From assembly GCF_020400725.1 (NCBI RefSeq), contig NZ_JAINVG010000046.1, forward strand, positions 1 through 57,370: a stretch of DNA of 57,370 bases. Direction: 5' to 3'. Shown here one piece after another: positions 8,510-16,365 of this stretch (its first letter is position 1; every line of letters begins with the position of its first letter). The notes under the pieces are model-generated. The model was not told the DNA's origin. It did not search any database and worked only from the letters and a program-made list of their open reading frames with translations. This DNA is from Streptomyces sp. NK15101. GTDB lineage: Bacteria; Actinomycetota; Actinomycetes; Streptomycetales; Streptomycetaceae. The position numbers and the translations under genes are program-made.

Positions 8510-10168
8510 TCAGGCCGGCGTGCCCACCGCTTCCGGGCCGCTCCGCGCGATGATGGCCGCCGTGTCCACGCCCGCCGGCAGCGTCCCGAACGCGAGGCCC
8601 CGGTCGCCGTCCAGGCGGGAGGCGCAGAACGCGTCCGCGACCGCCGGGTGGCCGTGCCGGACGAGCAGCGAACCCTGCAGGGCCAGGGCGAGGCGCTCGA
8701 CGAGGCGCCGTGCCCCGTACGCCGCCGCGTCCGGGTCGCCGAGCCCCGCGAGGTCCTTGCGGAGGCCCGCCACCGCCGCGTCGAGACGCCGGTCCGCGCC
8801 CGCGCCCCGGTCGACCTCCGCGAAGTACGCCTCCACCGCCTCCGGCTGACGGGCCATCGCCCGCAGCACGTCGAGCGCGGCGACGTTCCCGGAGCCCTCC
8901 CAGATCGACGGCAGCGGCGACTCCCGGTAGAGCCTCGGCAGGCCCGAGTCCTCGACGTAGCCGTTGCCGCCGAGGCATTCGAGCGCCTCGGCCGCGTGCG
9001 CGGGGGCCCGCTTGCACACCCAGTACTTGGTGACCGCGAGACCGAGCCGGCGCAGCTGCTCCTCCTCGGCGTCACCGCGGGCCGCCCGGTCCACCGCCCC
9101 GGCCAGCCGCAGCGCCGCGACCGTCGCGGCCTCCGCCTCCACCGCCAGGTCCGCGAGGACGTTCCGCATCAGCGGCTGGTCCACCAGGCGCGCCCCGAAC
9201 GCCTCGCGGTGCGTGGCGTGGTGCACGGCCTGCACGAGCCCGAGGCGCATGCCGGAGGCCGAGCTGATGGCGCAGTCGAGCCGCGTCATGTTGACCATCC
9301 GGATGATGGTGGCCACCCCGCGCCCCTCCTCGCCGACCAGCCGGCCGAGGGCGCCCTCGTACTCGATCTCCGAGGAGGCGTTGGACCGGTTGCCCAGCTT
9401 GTCCTTGAGGCGCTGGAGCCGGATCGCGTTGCGGCTGCCGTCGGGCAGCACCCGGGGCACCAGGAAGCAGGACAGTCCGCCGGGAGCCTGCGCCAGGGTG
9501 AGGAAGACGTCCGACATCGGCGCCGAGGTGAACCACTTGTGCCCGGTCAGCGCGTACTGCCCGGGCTCTCCCGTCGGCACGGCACGGGTCGTGTTCGCCC
9601 GGACGTCCGAGCCGCCCTGCTTCTCGGTCATCGACATCCCGGCGATGATCCCGCGCTTCTCCGTCGGAACCCGCAGCCCGAAGTCGTACGCGGAGGAGGT
9701 GAGCAGCGGCTCGTACACCTCGGCGAGCTCCGGCTGGACGCGCAGCGCGGGCACCGCCGCGTACGTCATGGAGACCGGGCACAGGTGCCCCGCGTCGGCC
9801 TGCCCCCACACGAACACCTTGGCGGCGCGCGCCACGTGCGCGCCCGGCCGCTCGTCGCGCCAGGGGGCGCCGTGCAGTCCGTGCCGCACGGCCGTGTCCA
9901 TCAACTCGTGCCAGTACGGGTGGAACTCGACCTCGTCGATCCGGTGCCCGAACCGGTCGTGGGTGTGCAGGACGGGGGAGTGGCGCTCGGCGAGCCGCCC
10001 CCACTCCTGGGCCTCCTCGCCTCCCGCCTTCGCCCCGAGCTCACGGACCTCGGCCTCGGCCCAGCCCGCGCCCTCCCGGCGCAGCGCCTCCAGGAGCGCG
10101 GGGTCGGCGGAGACGTCGTGACCGGTCAGCGGCGGTACCTGGTTGGTGACCTCATGCGTGGTCGGCAT
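8510..10168 (-). CDS. aidB: AidB-type acyl-CoA dehydrogenase family protein
   Basis: 552 residues, close to the 541 of E. coli AidB, and aligned from end to end: the N-terminal HEVTNQVPPL region, REGAGW, the FHPYWHELM block, the FAD/substrate region MTEKQGGSDVRANTT (179-193), ECLGGNGYVED, and PSIWEGSGNV. AidB is a flavoprotein of the alkylation-damage response that binds DNA; its true enzymatic role is unclear. The gene begins inside the end of an upstream TetR gene (17-base overlap), so regulator and aidB are co-translated. No ada gene is nearby, so the link to methylation damage cannot be confirmed here. Confidence 0.85.
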   Translation of the reverse strand: MPTTHEVTNQVPPLTGHDVSADPALLEALRREGAGWAEAEVRELGAKAGGEEAQEWGRLAERHSPVLHTHDRFGHRIDEVEFHPYWHELMDTAVRHGLHGAPWRDERPGAHVARAAKVFVWGQADAGHLCPVSMTYAAVPALRVQPELAEVYEPLLTSSAYDFGLRVPTEKRGIIAGMSMTEKQGGSDVRANTTRAVPTGEPGQYALTGHKWFTSAPMSDVFLTLAQAPGGLSCFLVPRVLPDGSRNAIRLQRLKDKLGNRSNASSEIEYEGALGRLVGEEGRGVATIIRMVNMTRLDCAISSASGMRLGLVQAVHHATHREAFGARLVDQPLMRNVLADLAVEAEAATVAALRLAGAVDRAARGDAEEEQLRRLGLAVTKYWVCKRAPAHAAEALECLGGNGYVEDSGLPRLYRESPLPSIWEGSGNVAALDVLRAMARQPEAVEAYFAEVDRGAGADRRLDAAVAGLRKDLAGLGDPDAAAYGARRLVERLALALQGSLLVRHGHPAVADAFCASRLDGDRGLAFGTLPAGVDTAAIIARSGPEAVGTPA

Positions 10169-10769
10169 CGGGAACTCCCAGTGCTCGCAGGGTGAACGTG
10201 ACGAGGGCGGGTACGGTCCCGGGGCCGACGGACCCCTCCGCGAGCGGTCCGACGAGTGCCTCCGCTCCCGCTCCGACCAGCGCCGAGGCCGTCAGGACCG
10301 GGTCCTGGGGCGGCAGCTCGCCCGAGCGCACGCCCTCCTGGACGCGCTCGGCGAACACGTCCCGGAACGCGCGCCGGAAGACGAGCCGCTCCGCGTCCAC
10401 GGCCGGGTCGACCGGTTCGGCGAGCAGCGCGTAGGCGAGGCGCGGCGATTTCAGGGCCCGTTGGGCGAAGGTCTCGATCACGGCGACCACCCGCTCGGCC
10501 GCCGAACCGTGCCCGGGGTGCCCGGCCGCCTCGGAGACGGCCGCCACTTCCCGGCTCACCACGGTCCTGAACAGCTCGACGGCGAGTTCGGCCTTGCTCG
10601 GGAAGTGGCGGTAGACGCTGCCGGTGGCGATGCCGGCGCGCGCGGCGACGGCGGCCATCGTGCAGCCCGCGTACCCCTGCTCGGCGAGCAGCCCGAGGGC
10701 CGCGTCGACGACCGACGCGCGCTGGGCGTCGAGCCGGGCCTGGACGGCGGGGGTGCGTCGGTAGGGCAT
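10152..10769 (-). CDS. TetR/AcrR-family regulator overlapping aidB
   Basis: 205 residues. N-terminal HTH at about 20-65 (VVDAALGLLAEQGYAG, TMAAVAARAGIATGSVYRHFPSKAEL pattern; the recognition helix is GIATGSVYRHF). The C-terminal ligand domain is helical and lacks further landmarks. Starts at the ATG at 10769, 6 bases after TTCACT, suggesting a leaderless transcript. An inverted repeat covers this -10 region (10776-10794), consistent with autoregulation of the TetR-aidB unit. Overlap with aidB of 17 bases makes AidB the obvious target. Confidence 0.88.
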   Translation of the reverse strand: MPYRRTPAVQARLDAQRASVVDAALGLLAEQGYAGCTMAAVAARAGIATGSVYRHFPSKAELAVELFRTVVSREVAAVSEAAGHPGHGSAAERVVAVIETFAQRALKSPRLAYALLAEPVDPAVDAERLVFRRAFRDVFAERVQEGVRSGELPPQDPVLTASALVGAGAEALVGPLAEGSVGPGTVPALVTFTLRALGVPDADHA

Positions 10770-10775
10770 GGAAGG

Positions 10776-10794
10776 AGTGAAGCAGTGATTCACT
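10776..10794. promoter_or_regulatory. Inverted repeat over the TetR-aidB promoter
   Basis: AGTGAA-N7-TTCACT, with a nested perfect palindrome AGTGA-T-TCACT at 10784-10794. One arm (10776-10781) is the candidate -10 box (TTCACT on the minus strand). Position and symmetry fit a TetR operator. Confidence 0.5.
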
Positions 10795-10857
10795 TCTTCA
10801 TCAAGAGGGCGGGCGAGGACGTCACCGCGACGCGGAACTCCAGTCGTCGGCGGCCGG

Positions 10858-11004
10858 TCAGGTCGCGGGGCGGGCGCCGCCGGAGAGGAAGGAGTCCAGC
10901 TCCTGGCGGAGGCGGGCGAGTTCCTCGCGGAGCCGGAGGCGCACGTCGACGAGCCGGCTCCCGAACGCCGTGAGGGGGTCGGCCGGTTCGGAGACGGTGG
11001 CCAC
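10858..11004 (-). CDS. Small helical protein of unknown function
   Basis: 48 residues from GTG (an alternative GTG at 11040 would give 60). The C-terminal half (DVRLRLREELARLRQELDSFL) is one amphipathic, charged helix with coiled-coil character. No domain is recognised. Codon bias agrees with a real gene, but the start lacks a good ribosome site, so it remains tentative. Confidence 0.4.
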   Translation of the reverse strand: MATVSEPADPLTAFGSRLVDVRLRLREELARLRQELDSFLSGGARPAT

Positions 11005-11040
11005 GGGACGCGTGTTTCCGGCCGGTGCGGGACGGTGCAC

Positions 11041-11064
11041 GCCCCTTCCCGGGTGGGAAGGGGC
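11041..11064 (-). terminator. Hairpin downstream of the GDT1 gene
   Basis: GCCCCTTCCC-GGGT-GGGAAGGGGC: perfect 10-bp stem, 4-base loop, starting 23 bases after the GDT1 stop. No U-tract, as is common in high-GC actinobacteria. Confidence 0.75.
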
Positions 11065-11086
11065 ATGCGCCGGGCAGTGGGCGTGC

Positions 11087-11671
11087 TCAGCCGGTGAAGA
11101 CCTCGGTCAGCGACCAGACGGCGAGTCCCGCCATGCAGACGCCGCCGATCCGCTGCACGGTCCTGAGGGGAACGCGCTTGGCGATGAAGCGGCCGGCGAT
11201 CAGGGCGAGGGCGGAGACCGTCGTCAGGGCGGCGAACGAACCGATCGCCGTCGACCAGGTGCCGTTGGTGGCGGCCAGGTTGGCGGTGGTGATCTGGGTC
11301 AGGTCGCCCCACTCGCTGATGAAGACGGCCGTGAACGCGGTCGAGAAGACGGGCCAGAAGCCGCTGACCGTCCGGCCGCCCTCGTCGGCGTCGTCGTCAT
11401 CGCCCCCGCCGCGCAGCAGCATGAAGGCGCCGAAGCCGAACATCAGGGCCGAGACCAGTTTGACGGTCCAGCCCGGGAGCAGCCCGAGCAGGCTGCCGGC
11501 GCCCACCGCGATGGCGACGTGGGCCAGGAAGGCGGTGGAGGTGCCGATCCACACGTACAGCGGACGCATGCGCGTGCCCATGGCGAGGGACGCGAACATC
11601 GTCTTGTCGGGAAGCTCGGCGAGGAAGATCAGCCCGAAGGCGGTGAGGATCGCCAAGGGGTCGAGGTGCAT
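11087..11671 (-). CDS. TMEM165/GDT1 (UPF0016) family cation exporter, probably Mn2+
   Basis: 194 residues in two similar halves of three helices, each bearing the family motif: ELPDKT at 19-24 and EWGDLT in the second half (the usual form is ExGDKT, so both deviate at one position). A charged loop of Asp residues (GGGDDDDADEGG) separates the halves. GDT1 proteins exchange Mn2+ or Ca2+ for protons; bacterial members are manganese exporters. A yybP-ykoY riboswitch in the 5' leader (11791-11897) strongly supports Mn2+. A hairpin terminator follows the gene. Confidence 0.9.
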   Translation of the reverse strand: MHLDPLAILTAFGLIFLAELPDKTMFASLAMGTRMRPLYVWIGTSTAFLAHVAIAVGAGSLLGLLPGWTVKLVSALMFGFGAFMLLRGGGDDDDADEGGRTVSGFWPVFSTAFTAVFISEWGDLTQITTANLAATNGTWSTAIGSFAALTTVSALALIAGRFIAKRVPLRTVQRIGGVCMAGLAVWSLTEVFTG

Positions 11672-11790
11672 ACCGGGGCTCTCTGCTCGGTCCGGGCCCC
11701 ATGGCTCCGCACGACACCTCGGTGGGCGACGGGAGGACCACTCGGCCCGGCATGACGGACCACGCCCACGGGAACGCGGACGCGGCTGTT

Positions 11791-11897
11791 GCCTGGCCGA
11801 AGGTCTCGCCCGTCCGCGTGATCCGCGGACCCGGTCACCGGGAACCCGAAGGCTCCAGTGTGTCGACGACCGGTTCGCAGGGCTACTCCCCTTCGCT
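11791..11897 (-). ncRNA. yybP-ykoY manganese riboswitch
   Basis: On the minus strand the leader of the GDT1 gene has the two hallmark conserved pieces: GGGGAGTAGCC (11881-11891) and GGCGAGACCTTCGGCC (11795-11810), the latter closing a GC-rich hairpin. The intervening segment carries a GTCGTCGACAC stretch and a small hairpin (GGAGCCTTCGGGTTCC). This matches the yybP-ykoY fold that binds Mn2+ and turns on exporters. About 120 bases separate it from the ATG at 11671. I cannot tell from sequence alone whether control is by termination or by translation. Confidence 0.85.
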
Positions 11898-11914
11898 GTC
11901 GCCCAGTGTAACGG

Positions 11915-11920
11915 ACGGGA
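11915..11920 (-). promoter_or_regulatory. -10 box of the riboswitch-GDT1 transcript
   Basis: TACACT on the minus strand, 24 bases before the conserved riboswitch 5' part. The matching -35 would fall at about 11938-11946, inside the TetR palindrome. Confidence 0.45.
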
Positions 11921-11930
11921 GCGCGGAGGT

Positions 11931-11949
11931 GAGTAGACACTGTCTACTC
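11931..11949. promoter_or_regulatory. Perfect 19-bp palindrome, TetR operator 1
   Basis: GAGTAGACA-C-TGTCTACTC is a perfect inverted repeat 21-39 bases before the TetR start. It contains TAGACA (11934-11939), a plausible -35 for the TetR gene, and also covers the -35 position of the divergent riboswitch promoter. Confidence 0.75.
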
Positions 11950-11956
11950 GATCTTG

Positions 11957-11971
11957 GTAGACAGTGTCCAT
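11957..11971. promoter_or_regulatory. Imperfect palindrome over the TetR start, operator 2
   Basis: GTAGACA-G-TGTCCAT repeats the core of operator 1 (one arm perfect, the other with one mismatch). TAGACA here (11958-11963) is followed by 6 bases and the ATG, so it is the likely -10 box of a leaderless transcript, 18 bases after the TAGACA -35 in operator 1. Confidence 0.6.
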
Positions 11972-12557
11972 GTCACTGAAGGAACATGAGGACGGGCTGC
12001 GCGGCCGGCTCGTCCGGGTCGGCGTCGAACTGGTGAACTCCGAGGGCGTCCAGGCCCTCTCGCTCCGCGAGATCGCCCGCCGCGCCGGCGTCTCCCACGG
12101 AGCCCCGCGCCGGTACTTCCCCACCCACCTGGAGCTGCTCTCCGCCATCGCCCGCCAGGGCTTCGCCGAACTGGCCGCCCGCGTCGCCGAGGAGGACCCC
12201 GAAGGGGCCACGGCACGCGAACGGATCGGGGTGCTCGCCCGCGTCTACCTCGACTACGCCGGCACCCGGCGCGGCATGTACGAGCTGATGTTCCGGCACG
12301 ACCTGCTGGAGAGCGGACGGCTCGGGCTGCGCGAGACCAGCCTGCCGCTCTTCGCCCACCTCGCCGGGCTCGTCGCCCGTGTCCGCCCGGCGGCCGACCC
12401 CGCCCTCCTCGCCGGTGCCCTCTGGGCCAACCTGCACGGCCTCGCCCAGCTCTGGCACTGGGGCAGCCTCCGCCTCGCCACCGGCGGCGACGACCCGGCA
12501 CCCCTCCTGGCCACCGCGCTCGACGCCCACCTCGGCCCCGTGGAGCCCGCCCCGTGA
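11970..12557 (+). CDS. TetR-family repressor of the adjacent MFS exporter
   Basis: 195 residues. HTH at about 10-55 with the recognition part RRAGVSHGAPRRYFPT (TetR pattern ending in an RYF instead of YYHF), then a TetR_C-like helical domain. The GTGA overlap with the MFS gene makes a two-gene operon. Two operator-like palindromes cover its promoter, and one also covers the promoter of the divergent manganese-exporter gene. Inducer is probably a substrate of the exporter. An in-frame GTG at 11964 is possible but lies within the operator and has no ribosome site. Confidence 0.88.
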   Translation: MSLKEHEDGLRGRLVRVGVELVNSEGVQALSLREIARRAGVSHGAPRRYFPTHLELLSAIARQGFAELAARVAEEDPEGATARERIGVLARVYLDYAGTRRGMYELMFRHDLLESGRLGLRETSLPLFAHLAGLVARVRPAADPALLAGALWANLHGLAQLWHWGSLRLATGGDDPAPLLATALDAHLGPVEPAP

Positions 12558-14026
12558 ACCGCACCCTCGCCTGCAGCGTCGTCGGCGCCGCCGTCGTCGC
12601 CCTCGACGGCACGGTCCTGACCGTCGCCCAGCCCGCCCTCCAGCGCGACCTGGGCGCCGAGGTCGGCCAGGTGCAGTGGACCAGCACCGGCTACCTCGTC
12701 GCCGTCGCGAGCCTCCTCGTCCTCGCGGGTCGCCTCGGCGACCGGTACGGCCACCACCGGGTCTTCGCCGTCGGCGCCCTCGGCTTCGCCGCCGCCTCCA
12801 CCGGGATCGCCCTGGCCCCCGGCATCGGCACCGTGATCGCGCTGCGCGTGCTCCAGGGCGTCTGCGGGGCGCTCCTCCAGCCCGCCACCCTCGGCATGCT
12901 GCGCACCGCCTTCCCGCCCGAGCGGCTCGCGACCCCGATCGCCGTCCGCACCGCCGCCATCGGTCTCGCCGCCGCGGCCGGTCCCCTCGTCGGCGGCGCG
13001 CTGGTCTCCTCGTACGGCTGGCGCGCGGTCTTCCTCCTCGGCGTGCCCCCGACCCTCGCCATCGGCCTCCTCGCCCTGGCCCCACCGGACCGCCGACGGA
13101 CGGGCTCCCCCGGCCGCCCGGCGTCCGGCCCCGCCTCGCCCGACCACCCATCGACGGACCCCGCCCACCGCCCCGCCTCCGGCCCCGCCGCGCTCGACCC
13201 GCTCGGTGCCCTCCTGCTCGCCGCCGCGCTCGGTCTGCTCGTCCACGGCCTCGACGAGGCCTCCCGTCCCGGCGGCATCGGTGCCGCCGCCCTCGCCTGC
13301 GGCGCGGCTCTCGGCGCCGGGGCGGCCTTCGCCCGGCACGAGCGGCGCGTCGCGGACCCGCTGCTGCCCCCGGCGCTGCTCCGGAGCGTGCCGGTCGTCG
13401 CCGGCCTCGCCGCGCTCCTCGCCGCCTCCGCGGCCCTCTTCGGCGCGCTCTTCGTGGCGACGTACTTCCTCCAGGACGTCCAGGGGCTCGATCCCCTCGA
13501 CTGCGCGCTGCGCGTCCTGCCCCTCGCCGTCCTCATGGTCCTCGGCGCGCCGCTCTGCCCGCCGCTCCAGCGCCGTTTCGGCCCCCGGCGCACCGCCACG
13601 GCCGGGGCCGCGCTGCTCACGCTCGGAGTCCTGCTGCTCTCCCGGCTCGACGCGACCGCCGGGGCGACCCCCGTCGGCGTCGCCTCCGCGCTCCTGGGCG
13701 CCGGGTTCGTCACGCTCATGGTCACCGCGACCTCCGTCGTCGTGCACCGAGCCCCCGAGGCCCATGCCGGGGTCGCCGGCGGCCTCCAGCAGACCGCGAT
13801 GAACGTCGGCCCGGCGCTCGGCGTCGCCACCGCGACCCTCCTGCTCGCCCTCGTGCCCGACGGCGGCTTCGTACCGGCCCGGGGCGCCGCCCTCCCGGCC
13901 CTGGCGACGCTCGCCGCGCTCGCCCTCCCGGCCGCCCTGGCCCTGCCCGGCCGAGCCGACCGCCGGGGGACACGCCCGGACCCGGCGGCACCCCGGCCCG
14001 GCGGACGGCCCTGCGTACGATCATGA
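12554..14026 (+). CDS. MFS drug efflux transporter (EmrB/QacA-like, 14 TM)
   Basis: 490 residues with about 14 hydrophobic segments. Motif D1 (ALDGTVLTVAQPAL), motif A (GRLGDRYGHHRV) and motif C/B region (RVLQGVCGALLQPATLGML) are present, typical of proton-driven multidrug exporters. The loop at about 180-215 is Pro-rich and repetitive. Begins with GTG overlapping the TetR stop (GTGA), so it is coupled to and probably repressed by that regulator. Substrate unknown. Confidence 0.88.
   Translation: MNRTLACSVVGAAVVALDGTVLTVAQPALQRDLGAEVGQVQWTSTGYLVAVASLLVLAGRLGDRYGHHRVFAVGALGFAAASTGIALAPGIGTVIALRVLQGVCGALLQPATLGMLRTAFPPERLATPIAVRTAAIGLAAAAGPLVGGALVSSYGWRAVFLLGVPPTLAIGLLALAPPDRRRTGSPGRPASGPASPDHPSTDPAHRPASGPAALDPLGALLLAAALGLLVHGLDEASRPGGIGAAALACGAALGAGAAFARHERRVADPLLPPALLRSVPVVAGLAALLAASAALFGALFVATYFLQDVQGLDPLDCALRVLPLAVLMVLGAPLCPPLQRRFGPRRTATAGAALLTLGVLLLSRLDATAGATPVGVASALLGAGFVTLMVTATSVVVHRAPEAHAGVAGGLQQTAMNVGPALGVATATLLLALVPDGGFVPARGAALPALATLAALALPAALALPGRADRRGTRPDPAAPRPGGRPCVRS
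14016..14021 (+). promoter_or_regulatory. -10 box of a leaderless phosphatase transcript
   Basis: TACGAT followed by 6 bases and the ATG at 14028. The box lies inside the 3' end of the MFS gene. No clear -35. Confidence 0.5.
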
Positions 14027-14027
14027 G

Positions 14028-15137
14028 ATGCCCGCAGCCGGTCACCGCCGTCCTCCCGGCACGGCGCGCACCCAGTTCAACCTCGGTCGCGCGCTGCCCT
14101 TCCTGGCCCTGATCCTGACGGTCGTCGCCGACCTCGCCACCCCCGACGGGGAGCGCTTCGACCGTCTCCTCGTCATCGCGCCCGCGCTCGCCGCCGTCAC
14201 CTGGAGCGTGCGCGGGACCGTCGGCATCGGGTTGCTCGCCATGGTCGTCCGCCTGCTCCTCGTCCCGACCCGGGGGGCGCCCACCCGCGAGCTCCTCGTC
14301 AGCGAGGCCGTCATCGCCGCCGTGACCGCCCTCGCGGCCTGGGTCAGCCGGGTCAGGACCCGCTACGAGCGGGACCTGCGGGAGGTGACCGCCGTCGCCG
14401 AGGTCGTCCAGCGGGTCGTCCTGCGTCCCCTGCCCGAGCGCCTCGGCCGCTTCGACCTGCACCTGCTGTACGTCGCGGCCGCTGCCAAGGCGAGGATCGG
14501 CGGCGACTTCTACGAGGCCGTCAGGATCCCCGGCGCGGTGCGCGTCATGCTCGGCGACGTCCAGGGCAAGGGGCTCGGCGCCGTCGAGACCGCCTCCGTC
14601 CTGCTCGGCTCCTTCCGTGCCGCCGTCAACGAAGCCCGCGACCTCGCGGACCTCGCGGACCGGCTCGACGAGGGCCTCGCCCGCTACGGTGCCTGGGACC
14701 CTGACTCCGACGCCGCCGAACGCTTCGCCACCGTCGTCCTGGTGGAGCTTCCCGACGGCCGTGACGTCGCACGGCTCCTCAGCTGCGGCCACCCCGCCCC
14801 GCTGCTCCAGCGGGCGACCGGCGTCGAGCCCGTGCACTTCGCCGACCCCTCGCTCCCCGTCAACCTCGCCGGTCTCGCCGACAGCCACCACCGGATCGAG
14901 GAGGTGCCCTTCGGACCGGGGGACCGGCTGCTCCTCTACACCGACGGCGTCAGCGAGACCCGCGACCGGGCCGGCACCTTCTACCCGCTGGAGCTGCGGC
15001 TGGGCGGCTGGGCCCGGGAACCGGCCGCGGAGCTGCCCGAGCTCCTCCATCGGGACCTGTCCGCCTACGGGGCGGACGGCCTCGACGACGACGTGGCCGC
15101 CGTCCTCGTGGTCCGCCCGCCCGCAGGGCCCGCCTGA
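14028..15137 (+). CDS. Membrane-anchored SpoIIE-type PP2C phosphatase
   Basis: 369 residues. N-terminal 20-115 holds about four membrane helices, followed by a short coiled linker (RTRYERDLREVTAVAEVVQRVVL) and the PP2C/SpoIIE domain (140-365). Metal residues are visible in GGDFYEA, LGDVQGKG, and DGLDDDVAAVLV, with SCGHPAPLL and LLLYTDGVSE between. These phosphatases dephosphorylate anti-sigma-factor antagonists in partner-switching pathways. No kinase or STAS gene is adjacent. Starts one base after the MFS stop but has its own -10 box. Confidence 0.88.
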   Translation: MPAAGHRRPPGTARTQFNLGRALPFLALILTVVADLATPDGERFDRLLVIAPALAAVTWSVRGTVGIGLLAMVVRLLLVPTRGAPTRELLVSEAVIAAVTALAAWVSRVRTRYERDLREVTAVAEVVQRVVLRPLPERLGRFDLHLLYVAAAAKARIGGDFYEAVRIPGAVRVMLGDVQGKGLGAVETASVLLGSFRAAVNEARDLADLADRLDEGLARYGAWDPDSDAAERFATVVLVELPDGRDVARLLSCGHPAPLLQRATGVEPVHFADPSLPVNLAGLADSHHRIEEVPFGPGDRLLLYTDGVSETRDRAGTFYPLELRLGGWAREPAAELPELLHRDLSAYGADGLDDDVAAVLVVRPPAGPA

Positions 15138-15215
15138 CGATTCGCGCCCGGCCCGGCCCGGCCGGAACGTACCCCCGTACCCGGGAAGTCCGATCCGGTC
15201 ACCGCGATCGCGCTC

Positions 15216-15752
15216 TCAGCGCAGGATTTCGAGCCGCACCCTCTCGTCCGGCGTCGCGATGTCCCAGAAGCGGGCGATGCCCCGCGCGCCACGGTAGACG
15301 CCCGTACCGCCGGTGATGGCCATGTCGAGGGAGGCCGCTCCCCTCGTCCACAACGACTGCATCGTCAGGGAACCCTGCTCGACCTCCATCGTGATCAGGC
15401 ACTGCGACGTGAGCTCTTCGCCCTTCGGATGGATGACCTGACAGGATCCACCCCCACGTCCGACACTGTGCCCGTCCTTCAGGGCGGTGCCGGAGTACAC
15501 GTCCATGTCACCCAGGCTCGGCCCGGCGGGGCCGAGGTCGGAAGCCGTGTACTGATCGTTCCGAACCTCGAGTTCGAGAACCTCGACACGCCCCTTCTCC
15601 GGGGTTCCGGCGTGTGCGCTGTCGACGGCCCAGACCCCCACCGCGACCGCGGCGAGCGATGCCGCGACGAACGTCATGAGCGTCGCTCGTCCGCGCGGAT
15701 TCCGCCGTTCCCCCCGATGCGCGAGAGTGGAACCCGAACCGCTGGTGACCAT
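15216..15752 (-). CDS. Secreted allene-oxide-cyclase barrel-like (dirigent-fold) protein
   Basis: 178 residues; ATG with GAGGAG 8 bases upstream. After about 24 charged residues there is a hydrophobic stretch ending DSAHA (cut near residue 48), an N-terminal export signal with an unusually long n-region. The mature part resembles the AOC/dirigent eight-stranded barrel: LGDMDVYSGTALKDG, then CQVIHP, LTSQCLITMEV, and ITGGTGVYRGARGIARFWDI, which is the diagnostic TGGTGxYxGARG element. Plant homologues act on oxylipins or phenoxy radicals; the bacterial function is unknown. It follows the SnoaL gene on the same strand after a 134-base gap. Confidence 0.7.
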   Translation of the reverse strand: MVTSGSGSTLAHRGERRNPRGRATLMTFVAASLAAVAVGVWAVDSAHAGTPEKGRVEVLELEVRNDQYTASDLGPAGPSLGDMDVYSGTALKDGHSVGRGGGSCQVIHPKGEELTSQCLITMEVEQGSLTMQSLWTRGAASLDMAITGGTGVYRGARGIARFWDIATPDERVRLEILR

Positions 15753-15886
15753 GACGAATGCTCCTCACTGTGAATTCCATGGGCGAACGCCTTCGACGCG
15801 GGACTCCTGACGCGCGCCTGCGGTGGGCGCGGTTGCGGTGGGACCGGGTCGTCGGCCGGCCCGGCCCCGGACGGTCGGGCCGGGGG

Positions 15887-16327
15887 TCAGGCGGGTTGGT
15901 CCTTGTCGGAAGGGAGCCAGACCGTCATGGTCGCCGGGTCGATCGGGATCGAGATGTGCTCGTGCGTGATCGACCACGTGCCGTTCGACCGCTGGAGGCA
16001 GACGCTCTCCCGTACCCATATCGAGGCCTGGAGCCCGCCCTTGCGCTCCCCCGAGTCCAGGTGGAGCATGTGCGCGAACGCGGTGTCCCCGCCGGTCGCG
16101 AGGGTGAGGTCGTGCGTCTCCAGGCTGATGGGGCCGACGTATCCGTCGAACCAGCGCAGGAAGTTGCGCCGGATCTCGTCGGGTCCCGTGAACCGCAGCG
16201 GGGGGACGACGTCGTAGTAGACGGCGTCGGCGGCGTAGAACGACATGAGCCGGTCGATGTCCTTGGTCTGCTGGGCGTCGGCGCGGCTCGCCAGGAGCGC
16301 CCGGATCTCGGACTCGTGGGTGGTCAT
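15887..16327 (-). CDS. SnoaL-like / NTF2-fold protein
   Basis: 146 residues; ATG with AAGGAG 7 bases before. The pattern IRALLASRADAQQTKDIDRLMSFYA then AVYYDVVPPLRFTGPDEIRRNF is typical of the SnoaL/NTF2 fold used for small hydrophobic ligands (isomerases, cyclases or stress proteins). It lies 38 bases downstream of the frameshifted wrbA and likely shares its ECF41-type promoter. The divergent sigma factor itself carries a C-terminal SnoaL-like domain, so two members of the fold occur at one locus. Confidence 0.8.
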   Translation of the reverse strand: MTTHESEIRALLASRADAQQTKDIDRLMSFYAADAVYYDVVPPLRFTGPDEIRRNFLRWFDGYVGPISLETHDLTLATGGDTAFAHMLHLDSGERKGGLQASIWVRESVCLQRSNGTWSITHEHISIPIDPATMTVWLPSDKDQPA

Positions 16328-16365
16328 CGCGTACTCCTTCGGTTGTGGTGTGCTGCGGGACGTGA

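Noticed and set aside
8356..9075. An N-terminal extension of the M20 amidohydrolase of about 240 codons
   Set aside because: It lies wholly within aidB in another frame and contains only Arg/Ser/Thr-rich sequence; M20 proteins begin near the TTG chosen.
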